Shown here piece after piece: positions 48,277 to 56,869 of a DNA stretch of 64,000 bases. This DNA is from Pseudomonas anuradhapurensis. GTDB lineage: Bacteria > Pseudomonadota > Gammaproteobacteria > Pseudomonadales > Pseudomonadaceae. The stretch covers positions 3,979,001-4,043,000 of the forward strand of contig NZ_CP077097.1 of the NCBI RefSeq assembly GCF_014269225.2, read 5' to 3'. Below the pieces are notes generated by a model. That model saw only the letters and a program-made list of their open reading frames with translations. It was not told the origin of the DNA and did no database searches. The number at the start of each line of letters is the position of its first letter. Within the stretch, counting starts at the first letter, position 1. Both the position numbers and the translations under genes were made by a program.

Positions 48277-49035
48277 ATGAACACAAGCTACAAACGCACC
48301 ACCCTGACCCTGCTCGCCCTGTTGAGCACCTGCGCGGCGCAAACCAGCTTGGCCGCGATATCGCTCGACCGCACCCGCGTGATCTTCACTGGCAGCGAAA
48401 AGTCGGTCAGTCTCAGCATCAGCAACCAGAACACCCAGCTGCCCTACCTGGCCCAAGCCTGGATCGAAAACGAACAGGCCGAGAAGATCACTACCCCATT
48501 GGTGGTGGTACCGCCGATCCAGCGCCTAGAAGCCGGGGCCAACAGCCAGGTGAAAATCCAGGGCCTGCCTGCGCTCGGTCAGTTGCCCCAGGACCGCGAA
48601 TCGCTGTTCTATTTCAACCTGCGCGAAATACCCCCACGCAGCGACAAACCCAATACCTTGCAGATCGCCCTGCAGACGCGGGTCAAGTTGTTCTATCGAC
48701 CTGCGGCGATCGCGCCGAGGGCGGGTGTCAACCAAGCTCCCTGGCAGGAACAACTGACCCTGACACGCCAGAACGACCGCTACCAGGTGAACAACCCGAC
48801 GCCCTACTACATAACACTGATCGATGCTGCGCCCAACCTCAAGGCTGACGGCGTCACCGGTTTCAAGCCGCTGATGATCGCCCCCAAAGGCCAGCTCGAT
48901 CTGGGGGTGAGCAGCAAGGTGCTGGGCGACAAGCCAGTGCTGACCTACGTCAACGACTACGGCGGCCGTCCGCAGTTGCAGTTCAGTTGCGCTGCCGGCA
49001 CCTGCAAGGCCAGCCCCGTTGCCAACAAACAGTAA
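48277..49035 (+). CDS. Periplasmic fimbrial chaperone
   Basis: A 252-residue PapD-type chaperone with signal peptide (ending TSLA). The family signature is visible as ESLFYFNLREIPP near residue 108, preceded by the pilin-binding basic residues (TRVIFTGSEKSVSLSI). It supplies the donor strand to subunits before the usher. Confidence 0.93.
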   Translation: MNTSYKRTTLTLLALLSTCAAQTSLAAISLDRTRVIFTGSEKSVSLSISNQNTQLPYLAQAWIENEQAEKITTPLVVVPPIQRLEAGANSQVKIQGLPALGQLPQDRESLFYFNLREIPPRSDKPNTLQIALQTRVKLFYRPAAIAPRAGVNQAPWQEQLTLTRQNDRYQVNNPTPYYITLIDAAPNLKADGVTGFKPLMIAPKGQLDLGVSSKVLGDKPVLTYVNDYGGRPQLQFSCAAGTCKASPVANKQ

Positions 49036-49067
49036 ATTCCCATGCTGTGTTCCTGTGAGGGCCAATC

Positions 49068-49637
49068 ATGAAGATCGGACGCCGTAGTGCCCTGGCCGTC
49101 TTGCTGTGCGGGGCCAGCCTCTCGACTCACGCGGCCAGCCCTGCGCAATCGGCCGAGTTCCAGGTCACCGGCACCCTGCTTGAGAGCGCCTGCTACCTGG
49201 ACCCCAGCTCCGCCTACCAGCGCTTGTCATTGGGTGAGCTGAGCACCACTCGCCTATCGCACATAGGCGACCAAGGCACGCCCGTGCCCCTGCACCTGAA
49301 GCTGCAGGGCTGTGTGCGCAGCGACGGCGGTCGTCATGACGAGCAGCAAGGCTCGCTGGTGTGGAGCTCCATCGAGCCGGTGGCGGCTGTGACATTCCAG
49401 GCGGTGGCCGACGCCGACACTCCATCGCTGATCAAGGTGGTCGGTGCCGAGGGGTTCGGCCTGCGCTTGCTCGATGTCCAGGGCAATGACGTGCGCCTGG
49501 GCCGCACTGCCCCGGCCTGGTTCGTCTCGCCCGGTGACAGCCAGCTGACCTATTACATTCGCCCCGAGCGCACGACGGCCCCACTGCGCCCGGGGGCTTT
49601 TCGCGCCAGCCTCAATGTGAATCTGGCATATGACTGA
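49068..49637 (+). CDS. Minor fimbrial subunit (MrpE-like position)
   Basis: A 189-residue pilin-type protein: signal peptide (ending THA), FQVTGTLLESACYLDPSS, partner Cys in LQGCVRSDGG, and end FRASLNVNLAYD. It follows the chaperone by 32 bp. Confidence 0.88.
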   Translation: MKIGRRSALAVLLCGASLSTHAASPAQSAEFQVTGTLLESACYLDPSSAYQRLSLGELSTTRLSHIGDQGTPVPLHLKLQGCVRSDGGRHDEQQGSLVWSSIEPVAAVTFQAVADADTPSLIKVVGAEGFGLRLLDVQGNDVRLGRTAPAWFVSPGDSQLTYYIRPERTTAPLRPGAFRASLNVNLAYD

Positions 49638-49646
49638 GGTCCCATC

Positions 49647-50126
49647 ATGACTGTCGCACGTCTCGCTCTGCTTGCCCTGCTGCTTGGCTGCGGTCCTTTG
49701 GCCCAGGCCGCTGAGCAACTGCTGACGATCAAAGGTGTTATCTATGCGGCGATTCCCTGCGTGATCAACAAAAACGCGCCCATCAGCGCCCCGTTCAATG
49801 ATGTTCAGATTGCCAGTATCGATGGCCAGTACAAGACCATCTCCATTGACTATTCGCTCGATTGCAGCCGCTCGGCCACCAATGAACTGCGGATGCAAGT
49901 GCGGGGATACCCGGCCTTCGACCCCACGACGCTTGAGATACCCGGATACGACAACATCGGTATCGCATTGAAGAAGGACGGCGAACGGTGGGCGCTCAAC
50001 AGCTGGTCCAACTTCGATACGCGTAAACAACCCGTGCTGCAAGCCGTGCTGGTCAAGCGCGATGCCAGCGAAATCAAAGCCGGCGCGTTCAAGGCCAGCG
50101 CAACCCTGGTGGTGGACTATCGATGA
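49647..50126 (+). CDS. Minor fimbrial subunit (MrpF-like)
   Basis: A 159-residue pilin with signal peptide (ending AQA), IKGVIYAAIPCVINKNAPI, IDYSLDCSRS and the end KASATLVVDYR. It is the GC-rich paralogue of 37433-37933. Its stop overlaps the next gene's ATG (ATGA). Confidence 0.88.
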   Translation: MTVARLALLALLLGCGPLAQAAEQLLTIKGVIYAAIPCVINKNAPISAPFNDVQIASIDGQYKTISIDYSLDCSRSATNELRMQVRGYPAFDPTTLEIPGYDNIGIALKKDGERWALNSWSNFDTRKQPVLQAVLVKRDASEIKAGAFKASATLVVDYR

Positions 50127-50626
50127 GCCTCCTACATCGCACTTTGGCAATACTGTCGATCGCTGCCCTGCCCTTGTCGTGCGTCGAGGCAGGCAATCTT
50201 GAGTTCAGCGGGACGCTGTTGGCGCCGTCTGGTTGTACCGTCAGCGACAAAGGCGGGCGTATCGACGTACGTTTCACGCAAAACATCGCCGTCAACCGCA
50301 TTGATGGCGAGCGCTATCGCCAGGCGATCCCCTACCAGATCGAGTGTCCGGGGGTCACCGATTACAACATCACCTGGCACATGCGCCTGACCCTCAAGGG
50401 GATACCCGCATCTTTCGACACCACCGCGCTGCAAACCTCGGAAAACGATCTGGGCATCAGAGTCCTGCTTGGCGGTACCGCATTGGCGCCCAACGAGCCA
50501 CGAGAGATCGATGTCCGTGCATCGATACCGCCCGTGCTGGAAGCCGTACCGGTAAAGCTCGCTGGCGCTGCATTGCCTAGCACCGAATTTACTGCTTCGG
50601 CGCTCTTGATGGCTGAGCTCTACTAG
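50123..50626 (+). CDS. Minor fimbrial subunit (MrpG-like position)
   Basis: A 167-residue pilin-type protein with signal peptide, LEFSGTLLAPSGCTVSDKGG, partner Cys in YQIECPG, and the end TEFTASALLMAELY. Overlaps the gene before it by four bases. Confidence 0.86.
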   Translation: MSLLHRTLAILSIAALPLSCVEAGNLEFSGTLLAPSGCTVSDKGGRIDVRFTQNIAVNRIDGERYRQAIPYQIECPGVTDYNITWHMRLTLKGIPASFDTTALQTSENDLGIRVLLGGTALAPNEPREIDVRASIPPVLEAVPVKLAGAALPSTEFTASALLMAELY

Positions 50627-50634
50627 GAGGATCC

Positions 50635-51168
50635 ATGGGCAAGTGGGCCATTACCCTGGGCGCCTGGGCTGCTATCAGCCTCTGCTTGCCGGCGACCCAG
50701 GCTGCAGAAGACAACTTGTACTTTTCCGGCACCTTAGTAAATGAGCCTTGTGCGCTCGCCGAAAGGGATAAATTGATCGAAATGAACTTCGAGAGCGTGA
50801 TCGACAAGGACCTTTACCTGAACGGCAGGACCAAGGGACGCCCCATCGAGTTACACCTGCAGAACTGCGACCTGGACGTCGGCAAGCGCATGGTCAACAT
50901 CACCTTCAGCGGCAACGAGAGCAGCGAACCACCCGGGCTTCTTGTGCTGCGGAGCACAACCGTGCAAGGCTTGCTGGTGGGGCTGGAGACAACGCAAGGC
51001 GTAGCGCTGCCGTTGAACAAGACCCACCGCATCGGCGTGCTGAGCAGTGGCGACAACCTGCTCAGCTTCAACGCTTACCTGCAAGGCGATCCCAAGGTAC
51101 TGGCCAACCGCACACTCGGCCAAGGCGACTTCGAGGCGTCCCTGACCTTTGCTTTGAGTTACGAGTGA
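50635..51168 (+). CDS. Minor fimbrial subunit (adaptor before the adhesin)
   Basis: A 177-residue pilin-type protein: signal peptide (ending TQA), LYFSGTLVNEPCALAERD, LHLQNCDLD, and the end FEASLTFALSYE. TAGGAGGATCC precedes the ATG. Its place before the adhesin suggests a tip-fibre adaptor. Confidence 0.87.
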   Translation: MGKWAITLGAWAAISLCLPATQAAEDNLYFSGTLVNEPCALAERDKLIEMNFESVIDKDLYLNGRTKGRPIELHLQNCDLDVGKRMVNITFSGNESSEPPGLLVLRSTTVQGLLVGLETTQGVALPLNKTHRIGVLSSGDNLLSFNAYLQGDPKVLANRTLGQGDFEASLTFALSYE

Positions 51169-51186
51169 TCATCATGGAGAAATTTT

Positions 51187-51794
51187 ATGTAACAGCGTTG
51201 CGCTGCCCCTAGCAGCGATGCTGCTTGGTAGTATGTCGGCCACGCACGCGTTATCGTCATTCAAACGACAAAGACTTAGTACGTCCTTGGAGGCGTACGT
51301 TACCATTTCGAGTTGACTAGCTGGGGATGAGCTAATGCCTCCCCCTGCACATAGAGCGACCCTGAAACTTATTATATGCTGCTTTGATTTTAGTGCACAC
51401 ATTAATGACCATTCAGTAGGAGATTACGCCGACTGGGACGTTTCCGCTCGCCCTAACTCTAACATGGGAGACATGTTGAAGGATTTGGAAAACAAGGGAT
51501 TTCGGGTTCCGCTCAGTTGATCAATTTTTGTATATTCAAATATCGGCCTTCTAATTTTTGTATCGGTTTGTAGCTCAAATGAGATAGGACGGCTCAGTTG
51601 CTCCTGCCTACCCCTTCGGATGAGGCCTGTACAGCAAGGTTACAGTTAATGACAAGGACCACACGGCAAACATAGATATGCCAATCACGCAGCGACAGCT
51701 CACGCCGTTAACAGTTACCTCGACACTGGTTAAGCGCGGGGACGTTTTGCTAAGTCAATTCATTGGGTCAACAGTGCTAGATTTTCCATTGTAG
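51187..51794 (+). pseudogene. Broken MrpH-like adhesin (original operon adhesin)
   Basis: GGAG at 51176 and ATG at 51187 fit a start, but the next codon is TAA. One base later the frame reads NSVALPLAAMLLGSMSATHA, a good signal peptide. Near 51396-51517 the same frame encodes DYADWDVSARPNSNMGDML and GFRVPL, matching the WxDL/N-xM-DL...G-F-x-IPF block of the two intact adhesins. In another frame, 51639-51791 encodes MPITQRQLTPLTVTSTLV and SQFIGSTVL then stop, matching the intact adhesin end. The gene has several frameshifts and stops. It sits where mrpH belongs. Confidence 0.72.
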
Positions 51795-51935
51795 GCTTCT
51801 GTACAAATTTTTATTGCATCCTTAAGAGTGGTCGCCGCCAGCCCTCGAAAACCTTCTTACACGCAGAATGCAAGATATATTTTATCATGATCAATTATCA
51901 GTTCGCGCAAATTAAATCAAGGAGTATTTGGAGCG

Positions 51936-52760
51936 ATGAGAGTACTTGTTCGCCTTATATGGCTTTGGTCTGTTTTCGTTATTTCTTATTCTGCGGTCGC
52001 GGTAGAGATAGAATCTACCGGAAGCAGGAACGAAGAAAATGGAGTTCGTTATTTCTTTACCGTTACCCAGTGGGAAGGGGGGGGCGATAACTTTTGCCGG
52101 GACCTTTCAGCGCGCATCTGCAATTTAACCATAGCAGGAGTTTTGGGCCCAGGCCATCTCGCGTCAAGCAGCTATTATTGGTACAACTTGCGACCTAATA
52201 GCACTATGACGGATCTTCGTACTACCATGTCCAATAGCATAGGCGTAGGGTCGACGGCTTTCACAATACCCTTTAGAGGCTCGATTTTTGTGCCGGGCGC
52301 CCGCCATAGTGTATGTATTAGCTTTGTGCAACAGTTTGTTTATGGCGGCGACACCAAAACTCGGTTTGATCCCGTTGGCCCTTGTAGGTCGACCATGGAG
52401 CCGCCGGCGAAGTGTGACATCAATGGTTCTCCAACCATTAATCATGGCTCAGTTTCTGACAATATCAACACCCTTAACCTTAGTTCAGCGCAAACGACTC
52501 TGCGATTGACATGTACTGGGAAAGGAACCGTAATGGCTAGTGCAAGCAAAGAGAGCCCAACAGGCATCAAACTACGAGCCGATGGTAGTCTGTATTCCAA
52601 GATCACAATTGAAGGTAAACCTGCCGCTGCTGGTGTTCGCATAAATGTGGAGAGCGGTTTGGCTACTCCCATCACCATCAAGTCACAGCTGTATAGCAAT
52701 GGTGCTGTTAAGCCAGGTGCTTTTTCTGGGTCTACTGTGCTGACAATCGCTCCCCCTTGA
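51936..52760 (+). CDS. MrpH-like fimbrial tip adhesin (copy B, intact)
   Basis: A 274-residue exported protein: signal peptide (ending SAVA), VRYFFTVTQWEGGG, paired cysteines around FCRDLSARICNL, WYNLRPNSTMTDL and AFTIPFRG in the N-terminal domain; pilin-like C-terminal half from KCDINGSPTINHG to FSGSTVLTIAPP. AAGGAG lies upstream. More AT-rich than the operon before it, like its paralogue at 36584. Likely the adhesin now used by the fimbria. Confidence 0.82.
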   Translation: MRVLVRLIWLWSVFVISYSAVAVEIESTGSRNEENGVRYFFTVTQWEGGGDNFCRDLSARICNLTIAGVLGPGHLASSSYYWYNLRPNSTMTDLRTTMSNSIGVGSTAFTIPFRGSIFVPGARHSVCISFVQQFVYGGDTKTRFDPVGPCRSTMEPPAKCDINGSPTINHGSVSDNINTLNLSSAQTTLRLTCTGKGTVMASASKESPTGIKLRADGSLYSKITIEGKPAAAGVRINVESGLATPITIKSQLYSNGAVKPGAFSGSTVLTIAPP

Positions 52761-53539
52761 TCGGCGAGCTGGCTGTCAGCGCTGCAGGACATAGCTTGAT
52801 CGTGTCCCGGGAAGTGGTGTAACTGAACCAGCCGAAGGCGCCCTGCGGGCGAAAGAGGATGGTCATCGTGGTTCTTGGCTCTCTCGAACATCTTCACCAG
52901 CAATTCAGCAAGCTGCCAGCCCGGGAACTTCCCACCACCTCGAAAATACTGATTCCACCAAGGGTTATGCCGCAACTTCTTCACCTCAGCATCGACCAAT
53001 GGGACAGGTTGAAAAATTATAGCAACATAAAAAAACTTCGCTCAACTCGAGACGGTCGTGGCAGCTATACGGTAGAAGAGCTTGAGCAAATCGCCCGTGA
53101 AATCCGCTCCTCGAATAGCCCTGTTGATCAGAGGAAAAGTTTAGAAACAGCTATACGGAGCGGCTTTTACTATGAACTTCAGGAAGCCAGGGACAAACTC
53201 TCAGTCTGCGAACGGCATTTCTCCTACCTCATACAGCAAAACGCCCTTGAAAAAAACAGGTACTAAATTCTAAAGTTTATCTACCCAAACATCTTGTTGA
53301 CGACTTTACCAACAACCACATTCGCTCAATGATCCTAGCTCGCAAATTTAAAGCACTCAATTTTCGCAAATTGGTACGGCCCACCCTTTTTTGTCCGTCG
53401 CGAAGACATACCAGCTATTGAGGAGACAATACGAACTACTTCTAAGACTAAATACGGTCTAGCTTGTGCATCACGCCGCGTTTCCCCATCTCCTTCAACA
53501 CCAGTAATCACGTGAACCAAAGCTGCCTCCATACTTCAC
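52761..53539. other. Degenerate mobile-DNA-like region
   Basis: No intact gene. 52859-53266 is an open frame (135 codons) whose second half (from QWDRLKNY to QQNALEKN) is helical and AT-rich and may be part of a broken gene. 53270-53415 reads KVYLPKHLVDDFTNNHIRSM in one frame and then REDIPAIEETIRTTSK in another, so the ancestral gene is frameshifted. 52790-52830 (CGGGAAGTGGTGTAACTGAACC) resembles an insertion-sequence end but has no transposase beside it. Confidence 0.4.
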
Positions 53540-54325
53540 GTGCCGACCCAGACGATTCAGTATTACCGTGATATTGGAACCCTCTCACATCACCCCGAGA
53601 GCCTGAGCCTAATAAGCCACGAAGATGTATTGAAATTCCATCAAAACTTTGCGACACCTTCCGACCTGGGGCAAGAACTCAACATCAGTTCCAAGGTGGT
53701 AACTCGTGTCCTGCAACGACTAGGAATATCACCGGTGGCAGGACCATCTATCACAGGAACAACAAGCCAAATATTTGCTCGATCAGTATTACCGGCAGAC
53801 CTCAAGCATCGAGTCAACCCTTATAACGATGACTTCAGCATATATTGGTTAAGAAATGATATATCAACTATTGCACAGACAGCCAAAGAGCTAGGGCTTA
53901 GCCTACCAGACACATCACGCCTAATTAAGCTTTTCATAAAACCTACACGTGCGCCTTGCTACCGACATTATCACGGCATTTCACCTAAAGACAAAGCTAA
54001 ACTGCAACCCCTATTGCGCACACTAGTACCACTGACTGATATCTTGTCAGCGCACAGTATGTCCCATCATAATTTTTCGCGCCGCTTCATGAACCCTAGA
54101 TTTGTTAGAAAGGTCAAAGTTGGTAAAGTAGAATACCTCACTCAAGATGACGCTGAAAAGATTACATCATTATTGGCCGAGTATTGCACCACAATGGAAG
54201 CGGACAAGATTCTAGGAACTCCGAAAGGCGGAGAAATAAAGCTGATCAAGAGGCATAAAATTCGCCAACACTTTCTGCCTCACACAACTACAAACACCCC
54301 TTGTACAAAATTAACGAAATTCTAA
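53540..54325 (+). pseudogene. HTH-rich protein fragment (possible TniQ/TnsD-like C-terminus)
   Basis: A 261-codon frame beginning with GTG and lacking a good start. It contains helix-turn-helix-like repeats: a DLGQELNISSKVVTRVLQ module followed by GISPVAGPSI, a TIAQTAKELGLSLPDTSRL module, and VEYLTQDDAEKITSLLAEY. Coding that fits upstream in other frames suggests it is the end of a larger disrupted gene. The family link is tentative. Confidence 0.4.
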
Positions 54326-54626
54326 CAATTACAAAAGCAGTGAATAACTGAAACAAAGACCGATCTCAGCATTTTCGTTCCTACCCAAGTAGAAAGCATG
54401 GGTAGCACGCCCCAATAAATTTATGATTTTATCTTGACCCACTATCCCATCCAACTAAATACCACAGTGAATTGCGCTGGTTCTCTTCTCATGGTTAGGA
54501 GCCCTCTCCGATTTCGTCAAAACTGAAAAACTCCTGAGAAAATTCGGACTTCATGAAATCTAAATTCAGTATTTGTGAATTCCCGAATGGGCGAGTCTCC
54601 CGTACCAAGGCAATGCGTTTCAGATT

Positions 54627-54642
54627 GTGGTGAAAACCTACG
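54627..54642 (-). repeat. Right island inverted repeat (IR-R)
   Basis: GTGGTGAAAACCTACG, exact reverse complement of 34764-34779; read inward, both repeats are followed by NNNCTGAAA. It marks the change from AT-rich island to core-like sequence. Confidence 0.65.
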
Positions 54643-54658
54643 CGGGCGAAGCATAGAG

Positions 54659-54685
54659 AAGGCTGCCGATTGGCAGCCTTTTTTT
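54659..54685 (+). terminator. Intrinsic terminator at the right border
   Basis: AAGGCTGCC GATT GGCAGCC followed by seven T. Confidence 0.9.
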
Positions 54686-54711
54686 CGCCTGGATCCACCG
54701 CGTCGTCTGTT

Positions 54712-54852
54712 TCGCGGGCTTGCCCGCTCCCACAGGTAATGCGCGGGCTCAGGCTCATGCTTGGACCTGTGGGAGCGGCCGTGGCCGCGAACACCGGCGC
54801 AGCCGGTGCCATGCACCGCGTCGCCTGCTTCGCGGGCTTGCCCGCGCCCACA
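54712..54852. repeat. REP cluster downstream of the lipoprotein gene
   Basis: Three or four REP-type units: TTCGCGGGCTTGCCCGCTCCCACAG, CTGTGGGAGCGGCCGTGGCCGCGAA, CACCGGCGCAGCCGGTG and TTCGCGGGCTTGCCCGCGCCCACA. Confidence 0.85.
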
Positions 54853-54908
54853 AATGCCGGTGACACCCACAGCTAGTTCATTTGCCTGCCTACAACACCA
54901 CCGCCCTG

Positions 54909-55370
54909 CTACTTCCCTTCACCAACCGGCTCGACCCGCTGCACCACGATCTGCATATGGCTCGCCATGTCAGTCAGTATCACCTCCCCCTCCTTGTACT
55001 CCGGGGTGATCATCAGCGAGCGGACAAAATGCTCGTTACCACCTTCGCGCTTTTGCACGTTCTCGAACGCCACGATGATCGTGTCGTTGCGCCAGTTGCT
55101 GATGTCGAAACCGCCCGCAGCAACGAACTCACTAATGTCGCGCTCGTCGTTGAACACATTGGCCGGCAGGATCAGCAGGCGTTCCTTGAGAAACACCTGA
55201 TAATATTGGCGAGGCCCCACCGGCCAGTTCTGCTCCACCACGTGCTCGATGCGCCAGTGATGGACGTTGTTCTCATAAACCACGACGCGCTCGACCTTGT
55301 GCCCGTTGCAAGCAACGAGCAAGGGCAATAGCAAACCACCGAGCCAGGTACGCTTTCGGCGCAAACTCAT
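54909..55370 (-). CDS. Small lipoprotein, third gene of the T6SS-linked cargo set
   Basis: A 153-residue protein with a type II signal peptide (lipobox LLVAC near residue 21). No domain recognised; the body is mixed polar with HHWRIEHVVEQNWPVGPRQYYQ near residue 37. It lies about 30 bp after the small membrane-protein gene in one direction. It might be an accessory immunity lipoprotein or an unrelated periplasmic factor. Confidence 0.72.
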   Translation of the reverse strand: MSLRRKRTWLGGLLLPLLVACNGHKVERVVVYENNVHHWRIEHVVEQNWPVGPRQYYQVFLKERLLILPANVFNDERDISEFVAAGGFDISNWRNDTIIVAFENVQKREGGNEHFVRSLMITPEYKEGEVILTDMASHMQIVVQRVEPVGEGK

Positions 55371-55401
55371 CCCGATCCCCTCGTTACATCAGAGACAGGT
55401 G

Positions 55402-55842
55402 TCATTTAGAGGTTTTAGCCGCGCGACGGTTGAATTTACGGATGTCCCGATACTCCACCAGGCGCACGCGCATCTCCCGGTAACGCTGGCTGTTGATGAT
55501 CAGCAGAGCCAGCAAACCGAACACCAGGACGGAAATATACCCCCCCATGTGCGGGCGATAACCGTAGCTGGGCAATGCGGCGAGCAAGGCAACCACGAGG
55601 ATGCCGATCACACCGCGCACGCCCCAGGCAAAGCCACGTACCATGGCGATATGCGAGGCGGCGCTCACTACACCGGCTGCCGCCAGCACCATCACCGAGA
55701 GTTCAGGGTCTGAACTGCGCATATAGGTGGAGAACACCAGCGAGACGGTGCCGCCCAGCGCCATGCAGGAAAAGAAAAACTCGGCAATGAACACGCCGAA
55801 ATAACGGGAAAGGAATGCTTGCAGTTCCTGGCCATGGGTCAT
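55402..55842 (-). CDS. Small integral membrane protein, candidate immunity protein
   Basis: A 146-residue protein with four predicted membrane segments (residues about 14-40, 47-66, 72-95, 100-118) and a basic cytoplasmic tail (KFNRRAAKTSK). Its ATG overlaps the stop of the preceding gene by four bases, so the two are translationally coupled. Membrane-bound immunity proteins of this size protect against membrane-active T6SS effectors; no family was recognised. Confidence 0.72.
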   Translation of the reverse strand: MTHGQELQAFLSRYFGVFIAEFFFSCMALGGTVSLVFSTYMRSSDPELSVMVLAAAGVVSAASHIAMVRGFAWGVRGVIGILVVALLAALPSYGYRPHMGGYISVLVFGLLALLIINSQRYREMRVRLVEYRDIRKFNRRAAKTSK

Positions 55843-56744
55843 TCGTCAATTTCCTCATAAAGCCCCACGGCAACCGACTGCACGAAGCTACTGCTGGCAA
55901 AACCCGACAAGCCGCCAATCGAGTCCTTGATCAAGGTACGCGTGGCGTGCTGGATTTGGGTGGGGGTGAAACGCTTGATCGCGGTACCCGCCGCCTGCTT
56001 CAGCTTCAGCTGCTTGGCGGTGAGCGACGGGTGCTTGATCTGCAGAAGTTCCTCGGCCAGGGCCTTGCGCTGCTGCCGCGACAGGCTCTGGAACAGCTCT
56101 CTCCAGCCCTTGCCGGTCGCCGCTTTGCGTGCCTGCAGGAAACGCACGGTGTTCAGGCTCGATGCGCCCACACCGGCCAGCGCTACGCCGTCGAGTATGC
56201 TCATTACCGTCTGGACCGTGTCATTACTGTCGAGCCAGTCGTTCTGCCCAGGGTCGAACACTTCGTTGAACACCCGGTACCCGCCCATCATGCACTGCCC
56301 GGTCCCGGCCGCTGCGGCGGCATAACCGACCGCCGTCAACACCATGCTGGCGCCGCCAGTGAAGGGTACGGCAATGGTGCCGCTGAACATGACGACCCAA
56401 CCCAGGTAGGCCGACAGGCAACTCAAACTGGCGTTCACGGCCTCTGCCATCACCTTGCGCTCACGAGCGCCGGTCTGCAGCTGGGTCATGAACTGTTCAG
56501 GTGACTTGTAAGGTGGCGCCTCCTGCAAAATCACGCGCTTGGGCGCGATGCTGCAGATCGGCTTGAATTCGCGCAGGACGATCACGTTGTACTGGGCATC
56601 GATGTAGACAACACCCGCGCCAACGATACCCGGGTCGGAATCGATGGCCCTGAACAACTTCTGCTGGTCGACGGTCAACAGCAGCCGCTGGCGGGCCATT
56701 TGCTGCTGGTAGCCGCCGAGCACGCCGGACATCAGGTCGGTCAC
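55839..56744 (-). CDS. Candidate membrane-active T6SS effector
   Basis: A 301-residue protein with no signal peptide. Start GTG at 56744 with AAGGAG 8 bases upstream (MTDLMSGVLGGYQQQ). Residues 101-155 form a long hydrophobic, Gly/Ala-rich stretch (LGWVVMFSGTIAVPFTGG, then VGYAAAAAGTGQ), with another at 180-195; flanking parts are hydrophilic. This resembles pore-forming effector designs (DUF4225-like general look), but no family is certain. The context is directly downstream of tagQ and coupled to a membrane-protein gene. Confidence 0.6.
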   Translation of the reverse strand: MTDLMSGVLGGYQQQMARQRLLLTVDQQKLFRAIDSDPGIVGAGVVYIDAQYNVIVLREFKPICSIAPKRVILQEAPPYKSPEQFMTQLQTGARERKVMAEAVNASLSCLSAYLGWVVMFSGTIAVPFTGGASMVLTAVGYAAAAAGTGQCMMGGYRVFNEVFDPGQNDWLDSNDTVQTVMSILDGVALAGVGASSLNTVRFLQARKAATGKGWRELFQSLSRQQRKALAEELLQIKHPSLTAKQLKLKQAAGTAIKRFTPTQIQHATRTLIKDSIGGLSGFASSSFVQSVAVGLYEEIDE

Positions 56745-56869
56745 GACAACTCTCCTTGGTTCGAAAAGCCGCTGCGCCGGCCCACGCACGCCCCGTGCAG
56801 GTCAGGCGACCTGCCTGGGGCGGCACGTGCACCGGCGCAAGCGCAAGCGCAAGCGCAACGGAGCGTGAG

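Larger units (their letters stand above)
54326..54908. other. Intergenic region at the right island border
   Basis: The left part is AT-rich like the island, and from about 54640 the base composition returns to that of the core. It holds IR-R, a terminator and a REP cluster listed separately. No gene recognised. Confidence 0.65.

Noticed and set aside
52790..52830. Insertion-sequence end (IS256-like)
   Set aside because: A resemblance only; no partner inverted repeat and no transposase frame was found.
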